In this document: positions 17,969 to 26,917 of the stretch, piece after piece
Layout: the number at the start of each line of letters is the position of its first letter
How positions within the stretch are numbered: position 1 is the stretch's first letter
Assembly: GCA_947494565.1 (NCBI GenBank)
Contig: CANLVG010000001.1
Coordinates: 1 to 64,000 of the forward strand
Direction: 5' to 3'
DNA length: 64,000 nucleotides
Origin: an uncultured Flavobacteriaceae bacterium
GTDB taxonomy: Bacteria; Bacteroidota; Bacteroidia; Flavobacteriales; Flavobacteriaceae
Notes under the pieces: generated by a model
Told to the model about the DNA's origin: nothing
Seen by the model: the letters and a program-made list of their open reading frames with translations, nothing else
The model's database searches: none
Made by a program: the position numbers and the translations under genes

Positions 17969-19747
17969 TTGAAAGCGAAAGACCTACTTTCCCAACTATC
18001 CGCCATGGAGCAATCGCTCTCTGAATTTTCTTTCGAAGAATTGAACGCCAAAGAGGCGGCCCAACTCAAAAAAACCTTCGAAACGTTCAAAAAAAGGCTC
18101 GAATCCAGAATTTTTCATCCAACCGCCTTACCGGAAGATTCCGATGATCTTGCCGAAGAGATGCCCGTTGAGCAGAAGAAAGGCACGAAACCTCTTGATC
18201 CGACCATGTTGATAGCTCGGGTGAGTCATGAAATACGAACACCATTGAACGGTATTATCGGGTTCACCGATCTCTTGAAAGAAGATAGCGAATTGAATTC
18301 TGGGCAATTAGAACAAGTAAATGCCATTCAAAAAGCATCATTCTCGTTGATGGAAATCATTAACGAGCTATTGGAGTATTCAAAGCTCTCGTCGGGACTT
18401 GAAGCTGTTGAAATGGTTCATTTCAATTTCAGGAACCTTATCGGAGACGTTGCCTACCTATGTGAGACTTTGGTTTCCGTGAAGAACGTGAACATCAATG
18501 TGGCTATTGATGAAGCCATACCCATGACACTTTTGGGAGATCCTTCTAAACTCAGTCAAGTACTCTTAAATCTCATGGGTAACGCCATAAAATTTGTAGA
18601 AAAAGGTAAAATAGATCTCAGTATTACAGCTGGTAGACCCCAGGATGATAGGACGATTTTAACGTTCACCATTGCAGATACCGGAATCGGCATCTCCAAG
18701 GAAAATCTAGAACGAATTTTCGATTCCTTCCGACAGGCAGAGGTAAATACACACCTAAAATATGGCGGGTCAGGCTTGGGCCTGAGTATTGTAAAGCAAA
18801 TCATAGAGCTCCTCGGGGGACATATACAAGTGAGCAGCGAACTAGGCGTAGGAACCACCTTTGAATTCTCGATGCCCTTCAAATTAGGGGATGATGCACA
18901 AATAACAGGCCCCAAAGAGGTTGACGCACAGGCCAATGATCAAAAGGATCTGGTAAAAGGCATGCCCATTCTTATATTCGAAGACAACCCATTAAATCAA
19001 AGGCTGATCGAGCAACGGCTCAATGCTTGGGGATGCAAGCCCTTTATCACTGATAATGCCCAATATGGACTTCATATACTGGCGAATCATAAAATAGATT
19101 TGGTCTTTATGGATCTAAAAATGCCGGGAATGAACGGTTTTGAGATAACCGAACTCATTCGAAGTTTCGAAAAGCCCGATGCCCGCCCCATTCCGATCGT
19201 GGCACTAAGTGCAGACTTCTCAAAACTTGATAAAGAAGCCTGCCTGAAAAGTGGTATGGATGGTTTCATTCTAAAACCGTATACACCCAATGAGCTGTTA
19301 GAGACACTTTTAACATATAAAAACGATGGGAATGTCACTTTTTCCATCGCATCACGATCGATAGACCCAGAGGTTACCGAGCATGAAAACGGGAAGTTGG
19401 ACCTCACAGGACTTTGGGATGATTGTATGGGACAAAAAGAATTGATGCAAGAATTGGTACGCCTATACAAATCCAATGTATTGGAGTTTATCGGTAAGGT
19501 ACGGATGCACCTGCATGAGGAAGATAGTGAATTGATTGCCTTTGCGGCCCATAAAATCAAGCCAGGTCTGAAAATGTTGAAGTCCAAGGGGCTACTTGAT
19601 ATTGTTGAGCAGATTCAGAAATCCTGTGCTGCGGATGCTGATGTAAAGCACCTTAAATTCTTGTATGAAAGTTTTATCAATGCGTATCCTAAAGTGGAAC
19701 ATGCCATTGACGAGGCGCTGAATGAACTGATAAAATCTGAAGGATAG
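17969..19747 (+). CDS. Cytosolic hybrid histidine kinase with receiver and HPt domains
   Basis: Domains in order: a short helical N-terminus (1-75) with no recognisable sensor and no membrane segment, HisKA with phosphoacceptor His87 in SHEIRTPLNG, HATPase with the N box (GNAIKF), DTGIGIS and GGSGLGLSIV, a receiver domain near residues 330-450 (FEDNPLN, phospho-Asp in FMDLKMP, LKPYTP), and an HPt domain near residues 500-560 with His in AAHKIKPGLKML. A complete His-Asp-His relay thus sits on one soluble protein. The start is a TTG at 17969, and an ATG at 18005 is an alternative. The stop codon abuts the start of the next gene, a lone receiver that is the likely final acceptor. Confidence 0.9.
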   Translation: MKAKDLLSQLSAMEQSLSEFSFEELNAKEAAQLKKTFETFKKRLESRIFHPTALPEDSDDLAEEMPVEQKKGTKPLDPTMLIARVSHEIRTPLNGIIGFTDLLKEDSELNSGQLEQVNAIQKASFSLMEIINELLEYSKLSSGLEAVEMVHFNFRNLIGDVAYLCETLVSVKNVNINVAIDEAIPMTLLGDPSKLSQVLLNLMGNAIKFVEKGKIDLSITAGRPQDDRTILTFTIADTGIGISKENLERIFDSFRQAEVNTHLKYGGSGLGLSIVKQIIELLGGHIQVSSELGVGTTFEFSMPFKLGDDAQITGPKEVDAQANDQKDLVKGMPILIFEDNPLNQRLIEQRLNAWGCKPFITDNAQYGLHILANHKIDLVFMDLKMPGMNGFEITELIRSFEKPDARPIPIVALSADFSKLDKEACLKSGMDGFILKPYTPNELLETLLTYKNDGNVTFSIASRSIDPEVTEHENGKLDLTGLWDDCMGQKELMQELVRLYKSNVLEFIGKVRMHLHEEDSELIAFAAHKIKPGLKMLKSKGLLDIVEQIQKSCAADADVKHLKFLYESFINAYPKVEHAIDEALNELIKSEG

Positions 19748-20119
19748 ATGGAGAAGAAAAAATTATTGCTCGCGGAAGATGACGAACTTTTGGCCTCTCT
19801 ATTAAATTTTAGGCTTCAAAAAGGAGGGTATGAGGTGATACTGAGTACTAACGGTCGTGAAGTAAAAGAATATTTGAATACGACTATTCCAGATATGATC
19901 ATTAGCGATATCATGATGCCCTATTTCTCAGGGATAGAGCTCATCGATTACGTACGCAATGAAATGCAGTCCAAAGTACCCATCATCATCATATCATCCG
20001 CTGGTAATGAAGAAAATGTATTAACCGCCTTCGAATTGGGGGCAAATGATTTTTTGGCAAAACCTGTAAGCCCCTCCGAGCTAATGGTTCGGATAGAAAG
20101 GCAATTGAGGATAAGATAA
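19748..20119 (+). CDS. Single-domain response regulator
   Basis: A 123-residue CheY-like receiver with no output domain. The acidic pocket is in LLAEDDELL, the phospho-Asp in ISDIMMP near residue 52, the switch Ser in IIISSAG and the conserved Lys in LAKPVSP. It starts directly after the stop of the hybrid kinase and ends one base before the HEAT-protein start, so the three are almost certainly made from one transcript. It must signal by protein contact; the HEAT protein or the glycosyltransferase are the natural candidates. Confidence 0.92.
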   Translation: MEKKKLLLAEDDELLASLLNFRLQKGGYEVILSTNGREVKEYLNTTIPDMIISDIMMPYFSGIELIDYVRNEMQSKVPIIIISSAGNEENVLTAFELGANDFLAKPVSPSELMVRIERQLRIR

Positions 20120-20120
20120 T

Positions 20121-23100
20121 TTGCATATACCGAGTCTGACATATAAAACCAATCTACTGATAACCGCCCCAAAAATCGATACCGATTTTTTGTGGGATTT
20201 GGCGACGCTATTCGTCATTCTGGCGGTCTTGTATTTGATCGGGGTGTTCTTTTATAACTACAAGATTTCGGCTACTGCAAAAAAGGTAGGTGACCGGAAA
20301 CGTGAGTTGTCACCGATGGTCAGCGAGTTCCTGTTTTTGGAGGAAGATGCAACAAAGGACGAAAAGTCAAATTACATCTCATTGAAAATCGAGATTAGAG
20401 AGCTATTAAAGGACCCCTTCAATCGTCGCGTACTTTCGGAAATACTGCTCGACCTAAGGCGGGATGTTTCCGGAGAGGCACAGCAATCGCTTTTTGCACT
20501 GTACCAGGATCTCGGACTTGACAAAGACGCCTTTTCCAAGCTGAAAAGTTGGCGCTGGCAGGTAATTTCCAAAGGAATTTTAGAACTGACACAAATGGAG
20601 GTTGCCGAATCATACAGCTTTGTGACCAAATTCATCAACGACAAGAGATCGACGATTCGAAAACAAGCTGAGATCGCTACCGTGACGTTACGCCACGAGG
20701 GCATCAATTACTTCTTAGATACTACACGTTACAAAATATCGGAATGGCAACAACTCAAGTTGTTGGATGTACTGCGAAACCAAAAGGACTTTCGTCCGCC
20801 TAGATTTAAGTCATGGCTGACATCAAACAACAAATATGTAGTGCTATTTGCCTTGAGATTGATCAAGTTCTACAATCAAAATGATGCAGGAGACTCATTG
20901 ATAGAGTTGGTCAAGCATAAGAACAACCAAATAAAGGAAGAGGCCATTGCCTGTATCAAGGAATTCAATATTACGGAGGCACTTGATACCTTAAAACTAG
21001 TGTTCTGGAATTGTTCGGTGGATATAAAGATTGCCATTCTTGGAGCGGTTGGTGAAATTGGGACTACCGGCGATTTGGAGTTTTTAGAGCTCATAGACAA
21101 AAAGGAACTGAACTTTTCGGTCAAGAGCAAAGCGATCAGCAGCATCAATGCCATAGCCCCTGAAACGATTATGCCTTCAAAAGGTATTCAAGATGCCTCA
21201 CATTACGGTATTCCAAAAGACCTGAGCCAGAAGGCAGTGGAAAAATATGCGGAAAAGCATGAGGACATCTCCCATGACAAAGCGGATGTCTTGGAAAACA
21301 ACCCGATCGAAGGTGAACTAGAGGAGGTTCAAGCAATTCACATTACACCTGAAGTCGATGTACCGCCAACGCCAGAAAGCGAAACGGAAGTAGCGCTAAA
21401 AGAGGAAAATAATGACGAAGAAATAGAAAATAAGATGGACTTATCGGATGAAATGGATGCAAAGACCGGGATGAACGTTCCCGATGTACTGCACATCGAA
21501 GTTAGGGCGGAAGAAGTGACGGGCTCTGGACAAAAAGAAACCCAACTAGAACCTACACCTATGGAATGGAGTGCGAACCATTTAGACTTCTTGCCTATTG
21601 TTACCGAAGAAACGGAAACAGCGTTACCTACTGCCTTTACAACAAGTAGCGATCAGACTTCGATTCCAACGAACGACTCGCTTTTCGAGATAAAGGTCGT
21701 TTACGAAGAGTGTTTGCCTGAGGCCCATACAGAATCTGAGGAAAGAGCTTCCTTTTATGATGAATTCGATATGGCCGAACTTGCGTTTTTGCCCATTGTA
21801 GTCGAAAATGAATTGGATGATCAAGAGGTACCTAGCGAGAAGATGGATACGGGTATGGAAAAAAACGAGATACGTTCCATTGAAGTACAGTATGATCATA
21901 TAGTCTCCAATACGTCTGAAGAAATAACCGCTTTGGAAAGTGATAGTGAGGTCGTTAAAATACCATCAGCACCTATTAGGGTACCAGAAGATGGTACAGG
22001 GGTAAATCAAGAAATCGAGCTTCATGCTGATTACGGGCAGTATAGCAGTGACGAAATACGGAATATGGACATTGTCTTCGAACAGGTATCCGAAGTCTCC
22101 GGAAAAACGGACTTATGGGATATCGAAGTGGTCCATACCCATGAATTTTCGGAAAATAAGTCCAAACCGGTAGAAGAAGCTGATGACATTGAACTTCCTG
22201 TTGAGAACGAGCGGATGTTACAAGAAATCCTAGATGACTTATTTGTAACGAAAGACTTGTCTGTTGAGAACGAGACGGAGAACGAACACGAAAACGTGCA
22301 AGACGAAGAGCCCATGATGAATCCGGACTGGGATTTAGACGAGGACGAACTACATTTTATTCCGGTTTTCTTTGAAAAAAAGGAAAGTGAGGATCCATCC
22401 TTTATTCGAATAGAAACGAGCAATGAGACCCCAGCGGTAGAAGAAAGCAGTATTCCAAAGGCATCTATACCGAAGGCCATTTTCGGTGATATCGAGTTTG
22501 AGGCCAGTACGCGCCAATTATTGAATGACTTGGAAGAAATGGGTGACGAGCGCGAAATACCTTTTTTAAAGGAACTCTTGACCCATGAAAAGTATGACGC
22601 ATTCAAGGATCGAATCAATGAATTGATCGATTTATTCAATCATAGTAAGGACAAGGCGGAAGAACAGGTAGACCATCCGCTACAACCCTTTAGTGTATTT
22701 CAAGATTTGTTCAGAACCTGTGATACCGAAGCAAAGCTGATTCTTCTCAATGAGGTGGTCGCAGTGGGCGATGAAAAGGAAATTCACTTTTTGGAAGCCT
22801 TGACTCAAGATGAATCCCCCGAAATACGAAAAAAGGCACTTTCCGTATTGAAAAAGCTCAAAAAGAAATTGAATTGGAAAGATCAAAAGACCAGCCCAGC
22901 GCGGCCAACGGATGAGGTATCTGAAGGACATATGAATCTTTCCGAGATGTCGGAAGTTGAGGATAAAGCACAAGATAGCGACCCTAATGACATCTTCGAT
23001 TTGAACTTCGATTTCCCTAAGCCCTCCACTGAGGATGATAGCGAAAAAAAAAAAGATGATGAAATCGAGCAAGGTTCCTTTCTGGGGCAGATATGCCAAT

Positions 23101-23135
23101 TATCTACTAAAATCATGGAGAAGTTAAATGGATAG
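20121..23135 (+). CDS. Membrane-anchored HEAT-repeat protein with long acidic linker (TTG start)
   Basis: A 1004-residue protein. One membrane helix at about residues 24-45 is followed by an array of HEAT-like helical repeats to about residue 350 (for example KNNQIKEEAIACIKEF, SVDIKIAILGAVGEIG). Then comes an acidic, low-complexity region of about 430 residues, and a second short HEAT block near residues 790-925 (LKELLTHEKYD, KEIHFLEALTQD, EIRKKALSVLKKLKKK). The linker holds short repeated hydrophobic motifs (see findings). TTG at 20121 is the likely start because the next Met lies beyond the membrane helix. It overlaps the GT2 start by 8 bases. It is probably a cytosolic-facing scaffold joining the receiver to the synthase. 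Confidence 0.8.
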   Translation: MHIPSLTYKTNLLITAPKIDTDFLWDLATLFVILAVLYLIGVFFYNYKISATAKKVGDRKRELSPMVSEFLFLEEDATKDEKSNYISLKIEIRELLKDPFNRRVLSEILLDLRRDVSGEAQQSLFALYQDLGLDKDAFSKLKSWRWQVISKGILELTQMEVAESYSFVTKFINDKRSTIRKQAEIATVTLRHEGINYFLDTTRYKISEWQQLKLLDVLRNQKDFRPPRFKSWLTSNNKYVVLFALRLIKFYNQNDAGDSLIELVKHKNNQIKEEAIACIKEFNITEALDTLKLVFWNCSVDIKIAILGAVGEIGTTGDLEFLELIDKKELNFSVKSKAISSINAIAPETIMPSKGIQDASHYGIPKDLSQKAVEKYAEKHEDISHDKADVLENNPIEGELEEVQAIHITPEVDVPPTPESETEVALKEENNDEEIENKMDLSDEMDAKTGMNVPDVLHIEVRAEEVTGSGQKETQLEPTPMEWSANHLDFLPIVTEETETALPTAFTTSSDQTSIPTNDSLFEIKVVYEECLPEAHTESEERASFYDEFDMAELAFLPIVVENELDDQEVPSEKMDTGMEKNEIRSIEVQYDHIVSNTSEEITALESDSEVVKIPSAPIRVPEDGTGVNQEIELHADYGQYSSDEIRNMDIVFEQVSEVSGKTDLWDIEVVHTHEFSENKSKPVEEADDIELPVENERMLQEILDDLFVTKDLSVENETENEHENVQDEEPMMNPDWDLDEDELHFIPVFFEKKESEDPSFIRIETSNETPAVEESSIPKASIPKAIFGDIEFEASTRQLLNDLEEMGDEREIPFLKELLTHEKYDAFKDRINELIDLFNHSKDKAEEQVDHPLQPFSVFQDLFRTCDTEAKLILLNEVVAVGDEKEIHFLEALTQDESPEIRKKALSVLKKLKKKLNWKDQKTSPARPTDEVSEGHMNLSEMSEVEDKAQDSDPNDIFDLNFDFPKPSTEDDSEKKKDDEIEQGSFLGQICQLSTKIMEKLNG

Positions 23136-24558
23136 TACGGTTTGGAGTATCATACTGGAATACATAAACATGGTCTTTTTCATGTTTACGGTGGTGCTGT
23201 TCACCATGTTCAGCGTCATGGGGTACCTCTCAACCCGTAATTCCATCCATTATCGACATAAAAATAGTTTCAATGATCTTTCAAAGGTGATGGCATCACC
23301 CTTGGCACCTAGTATAACCATTATCGCCCCAGCTTATAATGAGGGGTTGACCATTGTCGATAACATTCGGTCGTTGCTGTCATTACGCTACGTGAACTAT
23401 GAAGTGATGGTGGTCAATGACGGCAGTAAAGATGATACTTTGCAGAAGATGATCGATGCCTATGACCTTGAGAAAATCGAACGGGAAATCGATCCCAATT
23501 GGAAGTCGAAACCCATTCGCGGTATTTACAAAAGTAAACACCGTTCTTTTTCCAAATTGACGGTTATCGACAAGGAGAACGGCGGAAAGTCGGATGCCCT
23601 GAACACGGGCATGTTTCTATCGGAGAATAGGTATGTGGGCTGTATCGATGTGGATTGTCTGTTACTGCCTGACGCTCTATTGCATGTGGTCAAGTCATTC
23701 TATAGGCGCTCGGAGAAACGGGTCATTGCCGTCGGTGGAGTGATTCGGGTGGCCAATTCCTGTATTATCGAAGGAGGTAAACTTGAGGAAATACGCTTGC
23801 CTAAAAACTGGTTGGCGCGTTTTCAGCTTTTGGAATATACCCGTTCCTTTATTTTAGGAAGGATGGCATGGGGCCGTATCGATAGTTTGCTCATCATTTC
23901 AGGGGCTTTTGGTTTCTTTGACCGCGAGATTGCCCTTGCCGTAGGCGGCTATGATACCAATACGGTGGGTGAGGACATGGAAATCGTATTCCGAATGCGC
24001 CGGTACATGCATGACCGTCGTGAACCGTATACCATTGAATATATTCCTGATCCCTTATGTTGGACCGAAGTACCCGAAGACCTTAAAATACTTGTCAATC
24101 AACGTGACCGTTGGGCCCGTGGAAACCTGGAGACCCTAAACACCCATAAGGACATGTTCTTCAATTCCAAATACGGCCGTCTAGGATTATTGAGCTATCC
24201 CTATTGGTTTTTCTACGAATGGTTGGCACCGCTTTTGGAGTTTTTCGGCTTCTTTACCATCATCCTTTTCGGTTACTTGGGCATATTGAATTGGGAGTTT
24301 TTCGTCGCGATCACTGCGACGGTATACCTGTACTCGATCATGTTTTCGTTTTATGCCATTCTGTGGGATGTATACTCGTACAATGAATATAAAAAAGTCA
24401 AGGATATCTTGATATTGATGCTTTGTGCCATTATCGAGCCTTTCACTTTTCATCCGATAGTGGTATGGGCTGCCATCCGAGGTAACTATAAGAAACTATT
24501 TAAAATAAAATCTGGCTGGGGTTCCCAGGTCCGAAAAGGATTCGCGAAAGCCACCTAA
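23128..24558 (+). CDS. Processive family 2 glycosyltransferase, membrane synthase
   Basis: A 476-residue inner-membrane glycosyltransferase of the type that makes and extrudes polysaccharide (PgaC, hyaluronan synthase and cellulose synthase relatives). An N-terminal membrane helix (about 10-31) precedes a GT-A domain with VVNDGSKDDT, the DVD motif in GCIDVDCLL, the catalytic-base ED in TVGEDMEIVFRMRR and the QRDRW motif. Three or four C-terminal helices follow (about 355-460). The D, DxD, D and QxxRW set is complete, so the enzyme should be active. It sits between the HEAT scaffold and a periplasmic LtaS-like enzyme. The sugar cannot be told from the sequence. Confidence 0.9.
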   Translation: MDSTVWSIILEYINMVFFMFTVVLFTMFSVMGYLSTRNSIHYRHKNSFNDLSKVMASPLAPSITIIAPAYNEGLTIVDNIRSLLSLRYVNYEVMVVNDGSKDDTLQKMIDAYDLEKIEREIDPNWKSKPIRGIYKSKHRSFSKLTVIDKENGGKSDALNTGMFLSENRYVGCIDVDCLLLPDALLHVVKSFYRRSEKRVIAVGGVIRVANSCIIEGGKLEEIRLPKNWLARFQLLEYTRSFILGRMAWGRIDSLLIISGAFGFFDREIALAVGGYDTNTVGEDMEIVFRMRRYMHDRREPYTIEYIPDPLCWTEVPEDLKILVNQRDRWARGNLETLNTHKDMFFNSKYGRLGLLSYPYWFFYEWLAPLLEFFGFFTIILFGYLGILNWEFFVAITATVYLYSIMFSFYAILWDVYSYNEYKKVKDILILMLCAIIEPFTFHPIVVWAAIRGNYKKLFKIKSGWGSQVRKGFAKAT

Positions 24559-24568
24559 CCAATGACAC

Positions 24569-26917
24569 ATGAATACGAGTAAACTCGATAGATATACCTT
24601 AAAGCAATATACCAGATTGATCATCTCCTTCTTTGGTTGTCTCATTGTGCTATCTACGTACCAGTATACAACACTCTATTTTAAAGGAGTGGTCGATATC
24701 ATTTTCGGAGGCAGTTTCTTCATCGCCCTTTTTCATCAGTTGGGCTTCGCCTCCCTTGTCGGGGTCATCCTCGTTTTTCCTTTTAATTTTTGGGAAAAGT
24801 TCAGACCTACCTGGGGGTTCAACCTCATTTTTGGCGTGCTGATCCTTTTGTTGATCATCGAGGCCATGCTAATCAGTTACTATTGTACTGCCTTGGTTCC
24901 TTTGGGTTCCGATTTACTGGGGTATAGCTTTGCCGATATCAAAACTACCATATCGAATTCGGGTGGAATGTCGGTCTCGCTCGTCATCGGTGTTCTCGTC
25001 ATTGCCGGAATGTTCTTCGGTCTCTACAAGGTCACTTCGCAGTACTATCACTTCATCAGTAAGATGTATCCCTTTACCATCATTCTTTTCAGTCTCTTTA
25101 TTACGACCCTTTTTATCGATGGAAAGCCCATTAATCAGAACAAAAGCCAATATCTGGCCATCAACCTTTATAGCTCGTCAACGGAAGATACGTCGTACAA
25201 TTCCGATGTAGAATACCCTTTGATCAAACGCCCACAAATAGAAAATGTACTGGGCGATTATTTCGAGCTTCAGGAGGAGAAACCCAATATCGTATTTATT
25301 ATGGTCGAAGGTCTGGGACGTGACTTTGTTGGAGAGGGTGCCGAGTTCGGTGGTTTTACCCCCTTCTTGGATGATCTGACCACCAAATCGCTCTACTGGG
25401 AAAACTGCCTTAGCAACACCGGAAGAACCTTCGGGGTAATCCCTTCCTTATTGGGATCCTTGCCCTTTGGAAAAAGTGGATTTATGGAACTTGAAAAATA
25501 CCCGAACAAGTTGACCCTCTTCAGTATTCTAAAGAACAACGGGTACCACACCTCCTTCTATCAGGGTACGAACAGTTCATTCGACAATGTGGATCGCTTT
25601 TTGAAAAGTGAAAATGTTGATTTTGTACTGGACAAATCGGGTTTTGGGAATAAATATAAGATGCAGGCGGAAGATGCCGCCGGTTCCTCGTGGGGATATC
25701 CGGACAAGGAACTCTTTAAAAAGAGCATGAGTCTTCCTAGGGAAGAAGAACAGCCTCGCATGGAAGTGTATATGACGATCAGCACGCACGAACCTTTCAT
25801 TCCGCCCCAACAGGAAGCCTATGAGAAAAAGGTAAAGCAAATTTTATCCAAGAGCGATCACCAAGGCAAGACGAAGAACGTCATTGAAAAGAACGACAAT
25901 GTATTTGCAACCCTGTTGTATACCGATGATGCCTTAAAAGAGGTATTCGAGGCGTATAAAAAACAGCCCAACTATGACAATACCATATTCATCGTCACTG
26001 GAGATCACCGCTTGATACCGATTCCGCAACGAAACAGCATCAGCCGTTTTCATGTGCCATTGATCGTCTACAGCCCCATGCTCAAGAAAACGAAAAAAAT
26101 CAGCGCAGTCTCTTCGCACTTTGATGTGGTGCCTACATTATTGTCATTGCTGAATGCGAATTACGAACTGCAAATGCCCAAACGCGTGGCGTGGATGGGA
26201 CGATCTCTGGACATGCAATCGGAGTTCAGATCCGTCAAGGATATTCCACTAATGCGGAATAAAAATGAACTTAAAGAATATATCAGCGGAGAAACCGTTT
26301 ATTCCGATGGATCGGTCTATAGTTTAGATGAAGACATGAATTTAAGCGCCTCCTTTGGGGGGTCTAAAGCGGAGAAAAAGCTGACCTCATTTAAAGCCAT
26401 GAATGCGTACGTGACAACAAACGACAAAATCATACCGGATAGTCTCGCCATCTTTTCCAAGCAGCAAGAGGAGGCCTTCAGTGAAGCTGATATCGTGTGG
26501 TTGAACAGTGTGTATAGTGTACAAAATTCCGACAAGGGCTATTTCATCGCTAGAGATCTGGCTTTTGACAAAGAATATGATCGGTCTTTATTGCTGTGCC
26601 GATACATTTTATCGGAGGTACCCAGTCATATCGATACCAAAATTTTAACCGGTCGTATCAATGTGTGGAGGGGTAACTATGCCAAATCAATTGAAATACT
26701 AAAGGAATGTATCAAGATGAACCCCAATTATATCGATTCCTATTCGGCTTTGTTCGATGTGTACTATTGGTCGGAACAAACGGAGGAAGCTTTGAAGTTG
26801 ATACAGCAAGCGGAAGAGAACAGCTCAAGTGTACATGAGATCAAGGATAAAATAGAACGGGCCAAAGCGCAGCATCGCAAAAAGCGGCAGACGGCATCAA
26901 CCCATTTTCAAGATTAA
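24569..26917 (+). CDS. LTA-synthase/sulfatase-superfamily membrane enzyme with C-terminal helical repeats
   Basis: Five N-terminal membrane helices (to about residue 190) lead into an extracytoplasmic alkaline-phosphatase-fold domain. Metal and nucleophile elements match the LtaS group: NIVFIMVEGLG (metal Glu), a Thr in SNTGRTFGVIPSLLGS (nucleophile), FIVTGDHRLIP (metal Asp-His) and a late His in VSSHFDVVPT. A TPR-like segment at residues 670-760 (DKEYDRSLLLCRYIL, GNYAKSIEILKECI, EQTEEALKLI) is an unusual C-terminal addition. LtaS-type enzymes move phosphoglycerol or phosphoethanolamine groups, so this one may decorate the polymer made by the adjacent GT2. The gene shares TAATG with the next start. 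Confidence 0.85.
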   Translation: MNTSKLDRYTLKQYTRLIISFFGCLIVLSTYQYTTLYFKGVVDIIFGGSFFIALFHQLGFASLVGVILVFPFNFWEKFRPTWGFNLIFGVLILLLIIEAMLISYYCTALVPLGSDLLGYSFADIKTTISNSGGMSVSLVIGVLVIAGMFFGLYKVTSQYYHFISKMYPFTIILFSLFITTLFIDGKPINQNKSQYLAINLYSSSTEDTSYNSDVEYPLIKRPQIENVLGDYFELQEEKPNIVFIMVEGLGRDFVGEGAEFGGFTPFLDDLTTKSLYWENCLSNTGRTFGVIPSLLGSLPFGKSGFMELEKYPNKLTLFSILKNNGYHTSFYQGTNSSFDNVDRFLKSENVDFVLDKSGFGNKYKMQAEDAAGSSWGYPDKELFKKSMSLPREEEQPRMEVYMTISTHEPFIPPQQEAYEKKVKQILSKSDHQGKTKNVIEKNDNVFATLLYTDDALKEVFEAYKKQPNYDNTIFIVTGDHRLIPIPQRNSISRFHVPLIVYSPMLKKTKKISAVSSHFDVVPTLLSLLNANYELQMPKRVAWMGRSLDMQSEFRSVKDIPLMRNKNELKEYISGETVYSDGSVYSLDEDMNLSASFGGSKAEKKLTSFKAMNAYVTTNDKIIPDSLAIFSKQQEEAFSEADIVWLNSVYSVQNSDKGYFIARDLAFDKEYDRSLLLCRYILSEVPSHIDTKILTGRINVWRGNYAKSIEILKECIKMNPNYIDSYSALFDVYYWSEQTEEALKLIQQAEENSSSVHEIKDKIERAKAQHRKKRQTASTHFQD

